32,560 nucleotides of DNA from an uncultured Prevotella sp. (lineage in GTDB: Bacteria > Bacteroidota > Bacteroidia > Bacteroidales > Bacteroidaceae), in the NCBI GenBank assembly GCA_937916405.1, contig CALFUF010000060.1, forward strand, positions 1 through 32,560. The letters are read 5' to 3'. The translations under genes and the position numbers were made by a program. The notes beneath the pieces are model-generated. The model saw only the letters and a list, made by a program, of their open reading frames with translations. It did no database searches and was not told where the DNA came from. Shown here one piece after another: positions 6,204 to 15,669 of this stretch (positions are counted from its first letter, which is position 1; each line of letters opens with the position of its first letter).

Positions 6204-7679
6204 TTAGTAACTACGGGCGATAATGACACGATGCTTGGCGGGTTTGCCACTGACCATGTCCACGCCAGGAGTCTGCTCGAAAGCGAAAGGCACGCAACGG
6301 ATGGTTGCCTGTGTCTCCTCCTTGATCTTTGCCTCTGTCTCGGCAGTGCCGTCCCAGTGGCAGAGGAAGAAGCCACCGTCCTTCACACGTTCCTTGAACT
6401 CCTCGTAGTTGTCACACTCATAGATATGCTCGTCACGATATTTGCGAGCCTTCTCGAAGATGTTCTTCTGGATGTCCTCCAGCAGTTGCTCCACATACTG
6501 GGCGATACCCTCCAAAGGGCGGGTCTCTTTCTCCAGTGTGTCACGGCGCATCACCTCAATGGTGCCGTTCTCCAAGTCGCGGGCACCGAGAACCAAACGG
6601 ACGGGAACACCCTTTAACTCATAGTCGGCAAACTTAAAGCCAGGACGCTTGTTGTCGGCATCGTCGAACTTCACGCTGATACCTTTTGAGCGCAGTTCCT
6701 CGATGATAGGCTGCACTTCCTTGTTGACAATCTCCATCTGCTCGGGCTTGTTGGCAATCGGAATGATGACCACCTGGATAGGAGCCAGACGTGGAGGCAG
6801 TACCAGACCGTTATCATCGGAGTGGGTCATGATGAGCGCACCAATCAGTCGGGTAGAGACACCCCATGAGGCTGCCCATACATACTCGGGCTTATTTTCC
6901 TTATTAAGATAGGTGACATCGAAAGCCTTGGCGAAGTTCTGACCCAAGAAGTGGGAGGTACCGCTTTGCAATGCCTTACCGTCCTGCATCATCGCCTCGA
7001 TTGTATAGGTGTCGAGGGCACCAGCGAAACGCTCGGTCTCACTCTTCACACCCTGGATGACGGGGATGGCGAGCCATTCCTCTGCGAATTTAGCGTATAC
7101 CTTTACCATCTTCTGTGCGTCATCCTCTGCCTCCTCACGAGTGGCATGGGCGGTATGTCCTTCTTGCCATAGGAACTCTGAGGTACGGAGGAAAGGACGG
7201 GTACGCATCTCCCAGCGCATCACGTTACACCACTGGTTACACTTCAAGGGCAGGTCACGCCAAGAGTGAATCCAGTTCTTATAGGTGTTCCAGATAATGG
7301 TCTCTGAAGTGGGGCGAATGATGAGTTCTTCCTCCAGTTTGGCGGCAGGGTCTACCACGACACCGCCATCAGAAGCCTTCAAGCGATAGTGCGTCACCAC
7401 GGCGGCCTCTTTGGCGAAACCCTCCACATGCTCTGCCTCCCGACTGAGGAACGACTTGGGAATCAGCAGGGGGAAATAGGCGTTCTGCACATCCTCTGCC
7501 TTAAACATCTTATCGAGTTGCTGCTGCATTTTCTCCCAGATGGCATAGCCATAGGGCTTGATGACCATACAGCCGCGTACTGCCGACTGTTCCGCAAGGT
7601 CTGCCTTCACAACGAGGTCGTTATACCACTGACTATAATTGTCAGCCCTTTTTGTCATTTCTTTGAGTTCTTTTGCCAT
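6204..7679 (-). CDS. proS: Prolyl-tRNA synthetase (short, eukaryote/archaeal-type)
   Basis: This cytoplasmic enzyme charges tRNA-Pro with proline using ATP. The 491-aa length and absence of the editing insertion found in the E. coli type place it in the short ProS class. Class II motifs can be read: motif 2 region WEMRTRPFLRTSEFLWQEGH and motif 3 region STRLIGALIMTHSDDNGLVL. The proline-site region RPTSETIIW is present. An anticodon-binding domain (VQVVIIPIAN onward) and a C-terminal zinc-domain-like part with a terminal Tyr follow. ATG 7679 gives MAKELKEMTKRADNYSQWYN. It is divergent from the OmpA-like gene and ends in its own terminator. Confidence 0.97.
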   Translation of the reverse strand: MAKELKEMTKRADNYSQWYNDLVVKADLAEQSAVRGCMVIKPYGYAIWEKMQQQLDKMFKAEDVQNAYFPLLIPKSFLSREAEHVEGFAKEAAVVTHYRLKASDGGVVVDPAAKLEEELIIRPTSETIIWNTYKNWIHSWRDLPLKCNQWCNVMRWEMRTRPFLRTSEFLWQEGHTAHATREEAEDDAQKMVKVYAKFAEEWLAIPVIQGVKSETERFAGALDTYTIEAMMQDGKALQSGTSHFLGQNFAKAFDVTYLNKENKPEYVWAASWGVSTRLIGALIMTHSDDNGLVLPPRLAPIQVVIIPIANKPEQMEIVNKEVQPIIEELRSKGISVKFDDADNKRPGFKFADYELKGVPVRLVLGARDLENGTIEVMRRDTLEKETRPLEGIAQYVEQLLEDIQKNIFEKARKYRDEHIYECDNYEEFKERVKDGGFFLCHWDGTAETEAKIKEETQATIRCVPFAFEQTPGVDMVSGKPAKHRVIIARSY

Positions 7680-7707
7680 AAAAATCTTTAATTTTCAAAA
7701 TTTGGTG

Positions 7708-7715
7708 CAAAATTA
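7708..7715 (-). promoter_or_regulatory. proS -7 box
   Basis: TAATTTTG on the minus strand, 28 bp before the proS ATG. No good -33 TTG is seen at the usual distance. Confidence 0.55.
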
Positions 7716-7759
7716 CGAAATTATTATGAAATATAAACAGCATGTATCGAATTAATTTG

Positions 7760-7767
7760 TACCTTTG
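7760..7767 (+). promoter_or_regulatory. -7 box for the OmpA-like gene
   Basis: TACCTTTG lies 34 bp before the ATG at 7802. No TTG is present 19-21 nt upstream, so the -33 element is weak or absent. Confidence 0.5.
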
Positions 7768-7801
7768 CGACAAATTATTCCCATTTTAATAAAAAGAAAG
7801 T

Positions 7802-8467
7802 ATGAAAACAAAAATTATTTCTCTGTTGCTCTGCGTTGGTATGCTCTTCGCTTGTAACAACACTCAGAAGGGTGCGGGTATTGGTGCCGGTGGTGGTGCT
7901 TTGTTAGGTGGTATTATTGGTGCTATTGCTGGTAACACTGCGGTAGGCGTTGCCGTAGGTGGAGCCGTAGGTGCTGGTGCTGGTGCGATTATCGGTAAGA
8001 AGATGGACAAGGCGAAGGCTCAAGCCGAGCAGGTTCAGAACGCTCAGGTAGAGACTGTTAAAGATACGAATGGTCTGGATGCCGTGAAGGTAACTTTCGA
8101 CTCTGGTATTCTTTTTGCCACAGGTAAGGCAGATCTGAGTACCTCGGCAAAGAACTCTCTCGCAGAGTTCGCACGTGTACTGAACAACAACGCTGACTGT
8201 GATGTCGCTATCATTGGACATACCGACAATACGGGTACTGATGCCATCAACCAGCCTTTGTCTGTCAATCGTGCCAATAGTGTGAATAACTATCTGCGCT
8301 CTTGCGGTGTACAGGCTAAGCAAATTAAGAGTGTTGAGGGTCAGGGCTCTACTAACCCTGTTGCTGATAATTCAACGGCTGCAGGTCGTCAGCAGAACCG
8401 CCGTGTGGAGGTTTATATGTACGCCAGCCAGGAGATGATCCAGCAGGCTCAAGCACAGGCTCAATAA
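7802..8467 (+). CDS. OmpA-family lipoprotein with glycine-zipper segment
   Basis: A 221-aa outer-membrane lipoprotein (YiaD-like). The signal peptide ends in the lipobox LFAC, with lipid-bearing Cys18. Residues of about 25-66 are a Gly/Ala-rich glycine zipper (GAGIGAGGGALLGGIIGAIA type) that may insert in or pack against the membrane. Residues of about 95-208 form an OmpA C-terminal domain, with LFATGKADLS, IIGHTDNTG and NRRVEVYM, the regions that bind peptidoglycan diaminopimelate. It likely anchors the outer membrane to the wall. mtgA follows after 9 nt, so the two are probably co-transcribed. Confidence 0.92.
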   Translation: MKTKIISLLLCVGMLFACNNTQKGAGIGAGGGALLGGIIGAIAGNTAVGVAVGGAVGAGAGAIIGKKMDKAKAQAEQVQNAQVETVKDTNGLDAVKVTFDSGILFATGKADLSTSAKNSLAEFARVLNNNADCDVAIIGHTDNTGTDAINQPLSVNRANSVNNYLRSCGVQAKQIKSVEGQGSTNPVADNSTAAGRQQNRRVEVYMYASQEMIQQAQAQAQ

Positions 8468-8476
8468 GTAGATAGT

Positions 8477-9190
8477 GTGAAACGCATCATTCGTTTCATC
8501 AAGAGAACTCTTATGTGGATAGTGGTGGCATTCTTTGCCTCCACTATTCTTTCTGTTATCGTACTTCGTTGGGTTCCTGTATGGTTCACCCCTCTGATGT
8601 TCATCCGCTTAGGACATCAGGTCTCTGCTGGTCAGGAGATGACGTTGCATCACCATTGGGTACCTTACGAGGAGATATCACCATCGCTGTCACTTGCCGT
8701 GATGGGCAGTGAGGATGCGCGTTTCCTGGAGCATCATGGTTTTGACTACAAGGCGATAGAGCATGCTGCCATCCGCAACCTGAAGCACCCGGAGAAGAAC
8801 AAGATAGGGGCTTCCACCATCTCGCAGCAGACGGCGAAGAATGTCTTCCTATGGCCTGGACGCTCATGGGTCCGCAAGGGCTTCGAGGTGTATTTCACTG
8901 CTTTGATAGAACTCGTATGGTCGAAGCAACGTATCATGGAGGTTTACCTGAACTCGATAGAGATGGGGGAGGGTATCTATGGTGCCGATGCTGTGGCGGA
9001 GTGGCATTTCCATAAGACGGCGGCGCAACTGACGAAAGAGGAGTGTGCGCTGATAGCGGCCACCCTGCCTAATCCCCGTCGTTATAACTCTGCCCGTCCG
9101 AGTGCCTATGTCTTGAAAAGACAAAAGCGCATCCTCCATGAGATGCGCTTTGTAAAACCGTTATCTTCAACTTCTTCCGAAAACAAATAA
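8477..9190 (+). CDS. mtgA: Monofunctional peptidoglycan glycosyltransferase
   Basis: A 237-aa membrane-anchored GT51 enzyme that polymerises lipid II into glycan strands. One N-terminal transmembrane segment (about 10-32) is followed by the GT51 motifs: GSEDARFLEHHGFD, with the catalytic Glu in SED; GASTISQQTAKN; and KQRIMEVYLNSIEMG. No transpeptidase domain follows, which fits MtgA. The start is GTG 8477, as no ATG is nearby. It lies 9 nt after the OmpA-like gene and converges on pyrF with only 2 bp between stops. Confidence 0.95.
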   Translation: MKRIIRFIKRTLMWIVVAFFASTILSVIVLRWVPVWFTPLMFIRLGHQVSAGQEMTLHHHWVPYEEISPSLSLAVMGSEDARFLEHHGFDYKAIEHAAIRNLKHPEKNKIGASTISQQTAKNVFLWPGRSWVRKGFEVYFTALIELVWSKQRIMEVYLNSIEMGEGIYGADAVAEWHFHKTAAQLTKEECALIAATLPNPRRYNSARPSAYVLKRQKRILHEMRFVKPLSSTSSENK

Positions 9191-9192
9191 GT

Positions 9193-10044
9193 TTATATCT
9201 TTGCCAACTCCTTCGCCATTTCCTCTTGCATATCTTTTGCCTTTTGTGCGGCAACCTCTGCGAAGTCCTCACCATTGCTGGCGTAGATAATGCCACGGGA
9301 GGAGTTGACGAGTAATCCACAGTCTTTCGTCATACCGTATTGGCATACCTCCTGCAGACTGCCACCCTGTGCACCGACACCCGGTACGAGCAGGAAGTGG
9401 GTAGGGGCTACCTTGCGGATATCCTCAAACATACGACCCTGTGTGGCACCGACGACATACATCATATTCTCATCATTGCCCCACTGCTGACTTTGCTTCA
9501 GTACTTTCTCAAACAAACGGACACCGTCTTTGTCCTCTGTCAACTGGAAATCATGCGAACCCTTGTTACTGGTTAAGGCAAGCAGGATAACCCACTTGTC
9601 ATCGTAGTCGAGGAAGGGAGTTACGGAGTCCTCTCCCATATAGGGTGCCACTGTCAGTGCGTCAACGTCATACTCCTCGAAGAAGGTCTTGGCATACATC
9701 TTGGAGGTGTTACCAATATCCCCACGCTTGGCATCTGCGATAATGAAGTGGTTGGGGTACTTCTCCTTCAGATAGTCGATGGTTGCCTCGAAAGCCAAGA
9801 TTCCTTCTACACCATAAGCCTCGTAGAAAGCAAGGTTAGGCTTGTAAGCGACACAATAGGGCGCCGTGGCATCGATGATGAGGGCATTGAACTCACAAAG
9901 AGCCCGGAAGATATACTCCTCTCCGTTCTTCGCCTTAGCCTCATCGATGATGCACTGGGGAATCTTCGTCAGGTCAGTATCAAGACCCACACAAAGGAAA
10001 CTCTGTTTTTCCTTTATCTGTTGTATCAGTTCTTGTCTGTTCAT
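9193..10044 (-). CDS. pyrF: Orotidine 5'-phosphate decarboxylase (type 2)
   Basis: Catalyses the last step of UMP synthesis, OMP to UMP plus CO2. The 283-aa length and spacing fit the longer type 2 OMP decarboxylases. The catalytic block DAKRGD (Asp104, Lys106, Asp109) is intact. The early FLCVGLDTDL and late VPGVGAQGG (phosphate-binding) regions are present. It starts 3 bp after the prfA stop, the last gene of the valS-methyltransferase-prfA-pyrF run. Confidence 0.97.
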   Translation of the reverse strand: MNRQELIQQIKEKQSFLCVGLDTDLTKIPQCIIDEAKAKNGEEYIFRALCEFNALIIDATAPYCVAYKPNLAFYEAYGVEGILAFEATIDYLKEKYPNHFIIADAKRGDIGNTSKMYAKTFFEEYDVDALTVAPYMGEDSVTPFLDYDDKWVILLALTSNKGSHDFQLTEDKDGVRLFEKVLKQSQQWGNDENMMYVVGATQGRMFEDIRKVAPTHFLLVPGVGAQGGSLQEVCQYGMTKDCGLLVNSSRGIIYASNGEDFAEVAAQKAKDMQEEMAKELAKI

Positions 10045-10047
10045 ATT

Positions 10048-11157
10048 CTATAATTCTGATTCTTTCATTCGTTCTGCGTTCTCGGCAACGGTGAGGGCAT
10101 CAATCATGGGCTGGATGTCACCACCGAGGAACCCCTGTAAGTCATGGGTGGTATAGCCGATGCGGTGGTCCGTCACACGACCTTGCGGGAAGTTATAGGT
10201 ACGGATCTTCGCCGAGCGGTCACCCGTGGAGACGAGGGTCTTACGACGTGATGCGATATCGTCCATATACTTCTGGTGCTCCTTATCATATATAAAAGTG
10301 TACAGGCGCGAGAGGGCACGTTCCTTGTTCTTTGGCTGGTCACGTGTCTCGGTACACTCGATGAGTATTTCCTCTGTCTCCCCCGTATTAGGGTTCTTCC
10401 ACATATAGCGAAGGCGGACACCGGACTCCACCTTGTTCACGTTCTGACCGCCGGCGCCACTGCTTCGGAAGGTATCCCATTTAATCTCACCCTCGTTGAT
10501 ATGTACCTCGAATTTATCCGCCTCGGGCAGTACGGCAACGGTAGCGGCAGAGGTGTGCATACGACCCTGTGTCTCGGTGGCAGGCACACGCTGTACACGA
10601 TGAACGCCCGACTCGTATTTCAGTGTGCCGTAGACATCAGCACCACTCACAGCAAAGTCGATCTCCTTATAACCGCCTACGGCACCCTCGCTGACACTGG
10701 TGATGGCGAGTTGCCACCCCTTAGCGTCGCAGAAACTCTTGTACATCTTGAACAGGTCACCTGCAAACAGACAAGCCTCATCACCACCTGTTCCGGCACG
10801 AATCTCCATCTGCACGTTTTTCGCATCCTCAGGATCCTTCGGAATCAGGGCGATTTTGATTTCCTCCTCCAGTTTGGGCTGTAATGCCTCGTTCTCTGCA
10901 AGTTCCTCACGTGCCATCTCTTTCATCTCGGCATCATCCTCGTTAGCAAGGATATCCTTTGCCTCTTTGATGCTGTTCAGACAGGCGATATAGCGCTTGC
11001 GGGCATCCATGATGTCCCCCAAGTCCTTATATTCCTTTGTGAGTTTCACAAAACGGTTCTGGTCTGCGATAACGTTGGGGTCGGTAATCAAGGTTGATAC
11101 CTCCTCAAAGCGTGCTTCCAGTCCATCGAGTTTCTGTAATATACTGTTATTCTCCAT
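10048..11157 (-). CDS. prfA: Peptide chain release factor 1
   Basis: Recognises UAA and UAG stop codons and triggers release of the finished protein. The 369-aa protein has the RF1 codon-reading tripeptide PAT (192-194, in RVPATETQGR) and the GGQ peptidyl-hydrolysis motif (236-238, in SSGAGGQNVNK). PAT rather than SPF separates it from RF2. A helical N-terminal domain precedes these. ATG 11157 gives MENNSILQKLDGLEARFEEV. It lies 20 bp downstream of the methyltransferase and 3 bp upstream of pyrF. Confidence 0.97.
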   Translation of the reverse strand: MENNSILQKLDGLEARFEEVSTLITDPNVIADQNRFVKLTKEYKDLGDIMDARKRYIACLNSIKEAKDILANEDDAEMKEMAREELAENEALQPKLEEEIKIALIPKDPEDAKNVQMEIRAGTGGDEACLFAGDLFKMYKSFCDAKGWQLAITSVSEGAVGGYKEIDFAVSGADVYGTLKYESGVHRVQRVPATETQGRMHTSAATVAVLPEADKFEVHINEGEIKWDTFRSSGAGGQNVNKVESGVRLRYMWKNPNTGETEEILIECTETRDQPKNKERALSRLYTFIYDKEHQKYMDDIASRRKTLVSTGDRSAKIRTYNFPQGRVTDHRIGYTTHDLQGFLGGDIQPMIDALTVAENAERMKESEL

Positions 11158-11177
11158 ATTGCAATTTATACCTGAAT

Positions 11178-11978
11178 TTAAATCCTCACCAATTCCCAGA
11201 AAGCGATGGCAGATGCGGCTGCCACATTCAGGGAGTCCACGCCATGTGCCATTGGAATCCTTACCACATAGTCTGCCTCTGCGATAGTTTCTTTTGGCAG
11301 TCCGTCACCCTCCGTCCCCATGATGATGGCAAGTCGCTCCTCTTGCTTCAGAATAGGTGCGTCGAGTGGGAGGGAGTTGTCTGTTAGTGCCATTGCCAGC
11401 GTCTTGAATCCCATGTCATGCAGTTGCCTGATATCACCTTCAATCCATGTCCAGGGGACGAGGAACACGGCCCCCATGGATACTCTCACCGCCCTACGGT
11501 TAAGTGGATCACATGAATTGGTAGTCAGTAGGACCGCATCAATGCCCAGTGCCGCTGCTGAGCGGAAGATGGCTCCGATATTAGTAGTGTCTACCACGCC
11601 GTCTATCACCACAATACGTCGTGCACCCTTGCAGATGGTTGCCACTTTTTGAGGAGTGGGGCGACGCATAGCACAGAGTACTCCTCTGGTAAGGGTATAA
11701 CCTGTCAGTTGGGCCAACAGATCACGACTGCCGGTATATACTGGTATGTCACCACACCGTTTTATAATGTCTGCGGCATCCCCCTCGATATGTCTTTGTT
11801 CACAGAGTAGTGCTACAGGTAGATAGCCTGTCTCTAGCGCCACCCGAATGACTTTCGGACTCTCCACGATAAAGATTCCCTTTTCGGGTTCTATTCTGTT
11901 ACGTAGTTGTGCCTCAGTCAGAGTACTGAATACCTCTACACCAGGATGAGTGAGTTCTGCAATCTCAATGATTGGCAT
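11178..11978 (-). CDS. SpoU/TrmH family RNA 2'-O-methyltransferase
   Basis: A 266-aa predicted SPOUT methyltransferase that modifies a tRNA or rRNA ribose using S-adenosylmethionine. The N-terminal part resembles the SpoU substrate-binding domain (GIFIVESPKVIRVALETGY). The catalytic knot follows: DGVVDTTNIGAIFRSAAALG, IIMGTEGDGLP, and IPMAHGVDSLNVAAASAIAF. The exact target cannot be told. ATG 11978 is one base past the valS stop and is preferred; an in-frame GTG at 11993 would overlap valS. Confidence 0.9.
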   Translation of the reverse strand: MPIIEIAELTHPGVEVFSTLTEAQLRNRIEPEKGIFIVESPKVIRVALETGYLPVALLCEQRHIEGDAADIIKRCGDIPVYTGSRDLLAQLTGYTLTRGVLCAMRRPTPQKVATICKGARRIVVIDGVVDTTNIGAIFRSAAALGIDAVLLTTNSCDPLNRRAVRVSMGAVFLVPWTWIEGDIRQLHDMGFKTLAMALTDNSLPLDAPILKQEERLAIIMGTEGDGLPKETIAEADYVVRIPMAHGVDSLNVAAASAIAFWELVRI

Positions 11979-11979
11979 C

Positions 11980-14688
11980 TTATTTCTGTGCACGAAGTGC
12001 GGCGAGGGATTCTTTCAGAGCTGCAATCTTCTCCTCGGAGTCACTCTGTTTCTTGCGCTCCAAGGCAACAACAGCCTCCGGCGCATTAGCAACGAAACGC
12101 TCATTGGAGAGTTTCTTCATCACACCAGCAAGGAAACCCTCAAGATGTTTCAGTTGTGCCTCTTGCTTCTCAATTTCAGCATCAATATCAATCATGTTAC
12201 CCAGAGGAACAGCGAACTCGTCTGTACCTACCATGAAGGCGGAAGCCGTAGCGTCTTTCTCACTTACCACGTTGATAGCACTAACGTTCGCCATCTTCAT
12301 AATAGCGGCAGTATAGTCCTCATAGTGGTTGGCGGTAACTGCCTGTAACTCCAGTGCTTCTTTTGGTGCGATATTCTTCTGGTTACGTACCATACGGACA
12401 CCACTGACAATCTGTTTCACCTGTTCAATATCATCGGCAAGTTTCTTCTCTGCAGCGGAAGGAGCATCGAGCTTCAGACTTTCCCGCATGATGCTCTCAC
12501 CAGCCTTGCGCTCATAGAGTGCCTGCCACAATTCCTCGGTGATAAATGGCATGAAGGGATGCAGCATCTTCAACAGGATATCGAAGAAACGCAGGGTTGC
12601 ATCGTAAGTAGCCTTGTCGATGGGTTGTGCCTCACCATTGATATAGGCAGGTTTCACCATCTCCAGATACCAGCTGGAGAACTCGTCCCAGAAAAGCTTG
12701 TAGACAACCATCAGAGCCTCAGAGATACGATATTTTGAGAAGAGGTCCTGTAACTCCTCGTTGACAAGTTTGAGTTTCGTCTCAAACCATGCCACAGCAA
12801 TTTTGCTTGCCTCTGTCTGCTCAATATCGGCAACCTGCCATCCTTTGACAAGGCGGAAGGCATTCCATATCTTATTGTTGAAGTTACGACCTTGCTCACA
12901 CAGGCTCTCATCGAAAAGAATATCATTGCCGGCAGGGGCGGATAACATCATCCCCATACGTACACCGTCGGCACCGAATTTCTCTATCAACTCAATGGGA
13001 TCGGGAGAGTTACCCAGTGACTTGGACATCTTACGTCCCAGTTTGTCACGTACGATACCAGTAAAGTAAACATGCTTGAATGGCATCTTACCTACATACT
13101 CATAGCCAGCCATGATCATACGCGCCACCCAGAAGAAGATGATGTCTGGACCCGTAACAAGGTCTGAGGTGGGGTAATAGTAGGCAAGCTCCTCACTCTT
13201 CGGATTGTTGATACCATCGAAGAGGGAGATAGGCCACAACCAAGAGGAGAACCAAGTGTCCAGGGCATCCTCGTCTTGTCGCAAATCAGCATCTGTCACT
13301 GCGGGATCCTTCTGCTTGGCAAGTATAAGCGCTTGTTCACGAGTCTCTGCTACCACGAAGTCACCTTTCTCATTATAATAATAGGCGGGAATACGGTGCC
13401 CCCACCAGAGTTGACGGGAGATACACCAGTCTTGGATATTCTCCAGCCAGTTCTTGTAGGTGGTCTTGTATTTCGTGGGATAGAACTTAATGTCGTCGCT
13501 CATGACAGGGGGTAGTGCGATGTCCGCAAAATGCTTCATCTTCAAGAACCATTGAAGGGAAAGGCGTGGCTCGATAGCCGTGTCGGGATTACGCTCAGAG
13601 TAACCGACCTTATTGGTGTAGTCCTCGATGCGTTCCATCAGTCCTGCCTCCTGTAAGTCCTTGGCAATCTGCTTACGACAGTCGAAACGGTCCATGCCGA
13701 CATACAATGGTGACTGCTCGGAGATAGTACCGTCAGCATTGAAGATGTCAATCGTCTCCAAGTTGTGGGTCTTTCCTAGCATATAGTCGTTAGTGTCGTG
13801 GGCAGGAGTCACCTTCAAGCAACCAGTACCGAACTCAATATCCACGTAACGGTCCTCAATTACAGGAATCACACGGTTTACCAGTGGAACGATGACCTTA
13901 CGTCCCTTCAGCCACTGGTTCTTCGGATCTTTGGGGTTGATACACATAGCGGTATCACCCATGATGGTCTCAGGACGGGTGGTGGCAACAACGGCATAAT
14001 AGCCTTTGGCATCCTTGTGGATGATATTGCCAGCTTGTTCTAGCTCCTCTTTATTCTCAAGGTCTTCCAGACCATCTACATAATATTTCAAATGAAAGAG
14101 ATGACTCTTCTCCTCACGATAGATTACTTCCTCGGTCGATAGGGCGGTCAGTGCCTTAGGATCCCAGTTGACCATGCGCAGGCCACGATAGATCAGTCCT
14201 TTATTGTAAAGGTCAACGAAAACCTTGATAACACTCTTTGAACGCTTCTCGTCCATCGTGAAAGCGGTACGGTCCCAATCGCATGAAGCACCCAGACGGC
14301 GTAACTGTTTCAGGATGATACCGCCATGCTCATCCGTCCAGTCCCATGCGTGTTTTAGAAATTCCTCACGGGTGAGGTCATGCTTCTTAATACCCTGTTC
14401 TGCCAGTTTTTTCACCACCTTAGCCTCTGTGGCGATAGAAGCATGGTCTGTACCAGGAACCCAACACGCGTTCTTCCCCTCCATACGGGCACGGCGCACC
14501 AGAATATCCTGGATAGTATTATTTAACATGTGTCCCATGTGCAGTACACCTGTCACATTAGGTGGCGGAATCACAATTGTATAAGGTTCACGTCCATCGG
14601 GTTTACTGGCAAACAACTTATTGTCCAACCAGTACTGATACCATTTCGATTCGACCTCTTTAGGATCGTATTTACTTGCTAGTTCCAT
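11980..14688 (-). CDS. valS: Valyl-tRNA synthetase
   Basis: A 902-aa class I synthetase that charges tRNA-Val. The nucleotide-binding signature reads PPPNVTGVLHMGHMLNNT (HIGH variant HMGH) and the second signature is KMSKSLGNSPDP. A CP1 editing domain lies between them (GDTAMCINP, TPAHDTNDY). A C-terminal coiled coil (IDAEIEKQEAQLKHLEGFLA onward) is typical of ValRS and grips the tRNA. ATG 14688 gives MELASKYDPKEVESKWYQYW. It leads the operon, and its promoter is clear. Confidence 0.98.
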   Translation of the reverse strand: MELASKYDPKEVESKWYQYWLDNKLFASKPDGREPYTIVIPPPNVTGVLHMGHMLNNTIQDILVRRARMEGKNACWVPGTDHASIATEAKVVKKLAEQGIKKHDLTREEFLKHAWDWTDEHGGIILKQLRRLGASCDWDRTAFTMDEKRSKSVIKVFVDLYNKGLIYRGLRMVNWDPKALTALSTEEVIYREEKSHLFHLKYYVDGLEDLENKEELEQAGNIIHKDAKGYYAVVATTRPETIMGDTAMCINPKDPKNQWLKGRKVIVPLVNRVIPVIEDRYVDIEFGTGCLKVTPAHDTNDYMLGKTHNLETIDIFNADGTISEQSPLYVGMDRFDCRKQIAKDLQEAGLMERIEDYTNKVGYSERNPDTAIEPRLSLQWFLKMKHFADIALPPVMSDDIKFYPTKYKTTYKNWLENIQDWCISRQLWWGHRIPAYYYNEKGDFVVAETREQALILAKQKDPAVTDADLRQDEDALDTWFSSWLWPISLFDGINNPKSEELAYYYPTSDLVTGPDIIFFWVARMIMAGYEYVGKMPFKHVYFTGIVRDKLGRKMSKSLGNSPDPIELIEKFGADGVRMGMMLSAPAGNDILFDESLCEQGRNFNNKIWNAFRLVKGWQVADIEQTEASKIAVAWFETKLKLVNEELQDLFSKYRISEALMVVYKLFWDEFSSWYLEMVKPAYINGEAQPIDKATYDATLRFFDILLKMLHPFMPFITEELWQALYERKAGESIMRESLKLDAPSAAEKKLADDIEQVKQIVSGVRMVRNQKNIAPKEALELQAVTANHYEDYTAAIMKMANVSAINVVSEKDATASAFMVGTDEFAVPLGNMIDIDAEIEKQEAQLKHLEGFLAGVMKKLSNERFVANAPEAVVALERKKQSDSEEKIAALKESLAALRAQK

Positions 14689-14709
14689 AACTTATTTAAT
14701 AATGACGTG

Positions 14710-14741
14710 CAAAGGTAAGCAAAAAAAACGAAACTGCCAAA
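14710..14741 (-). promoter_or_regulatory. valS operon promoter
   Basis: On the minus strand: TTTG (14738-14741), 20 nt, TACCTTTG (14710-14717), about 21 bp before the valS ATG. It is back to back with the mazG promoter. Confidence 0.75.
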
Positions 14742-14754
14742 TAGCTTGTAGAAA

Positions 14755-14786
14755 TTTGGTGGTTTCGTTTTTATTTTGTACTTTTG
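14755..14786 (+). promoter_or_regulatory. mazG operon promoter
   Basis: TTTG (14755-14758), 20 nt, TACTTTTG (14779-14786). It lies inside the upstream part of the longest open frame, which decides against a start at 14702. Confidence 0.75.
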
Positions 14787-14794
14787 CAAAGATT

Positions 14795-15652
14795 ATGGAA
14801 CGGATGCATACTAAAGAAGAAAAGATGGCAGCTTTCGGGCGAATGCTTGATGTGCTGGATACCTTGAGGGAGAAATGTCCTTGGGATAAGAAACAGACGA
14901 ATGAGAGTTTGCGCCCTAATACGATAGAGGAGACTTATGAGCTGTGTGATGCCTTGATGAAGGATGAGACAGCGGAAATCTGCAAGGAGTTGGGAGACGT
15001 GTTACTGCATATCTGTTTCTATGCAAGGATAGGTGAAGAGGACCGTAAGTTTGATATAGCGGATGTTTGTAATCATCTGGTTGATAAGTTGATATTCCGT
15101 CATCCGCATGTCTATCATCCGTCTCAGATTGGAGCTTCTAATCCACAACCATTGCCCTTTGGCGAGGATGCAGGTAAGAGTGAGTACTCAGGGGTGAAGA
15201 GTGTGGAACAGGTGCTCGATAACTGGGAGCAGATAAAGCAAAAAGAAAAGGACGGTAACAAGAGTGTACTGAGTGGTGTTCCAGCGTCATTACCTTCTGT
15301 CATTAAAGCATACCGTATACAGGACAAGGCTCGTCATGTGGGATTTGACTGGGAGGATAAACAAGATGTATGGTCGAAAGTTCGTGAGGAACTGGAAGAG
15401 CTGGAGGTGGAGTTGAGGCGAGAGGACAAGAAACGGTCTGAGCAGGAACTGGGCGACTTCCTCTTTGCTGTGATTAATGCGGCACGTCTGTATCATCTGA
15501 ATCCCGACAATGCCTTAGAGGAGACCAACCTGAAGTTTATCCGTCGGTTCAATTATATTGAGCAGCATAGCATCAAGGTAGGGAAACCGTTGACGGAAAT
15601 GACTTTGGAGGAAATGGATGCCTTGTGGAATGAAGCGAAAAGTAAAGAATAA
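14795..15652 (+). CDS. mazG: MazG-family nucleoside triphosphate pyrophosphohydrolase
   Basis: Hydrolyses NTPs or dNTPs to monophosphate and pyrophosphate; in E. coli it also moderates starvation signalling. Two MazG repeats can be seen. The first has EKCPWDKKQTNESLRPNTIE, then EETYELCDA and KELGDVLLHICF, the metal-binding ExxE...ExxD pattern. The second has VGFDWEDKQDVWSKVREELE and EQELGDFLFAVINAARL. With ATG 14795 the protein is 285 aa. The open frame starts at 14702, but the promoter at 14755-14786 rules that out. ATG 14804 or 14825 remain possible, as 14795 leaves almost no leader. The lipoprotein gene starts 17 bp after. Confidence 0.92.
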   Translation: MERMHTKEEKMAAFGRMLDVLDTLREKCPWDKKQTNESLRPNTIEETYELCDALMKDETAEICKELGDVLLHICFYARIGEEDRKFDIADVCNHLVDKLIFRHPHVYHPSQIGASNPQPLPFGEDAGKSEYSGVKSVEQVLDNWEQIKQKEKDGNKSVLSGVPASLPSVIKAYRIQDKARHVGFDWEDKQDVWSKVREELEELEVELRREDKKRSEQELGDFLFAVINAARLYHLNPDNALEETNLKFIRRFNYIEQHSIKVGKPLTEMTLEEMDALWNEAKSKE

Positions 15653-15669
15653 CAAAATAAATAAAGATT

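Noticed and set aside
14702..14794. N-terminal extension of MazG from ATG 14702
   Set aside because: A well-formed promoter (14755-14786) lies inside the extension, and the added residues do not resemble MazG.
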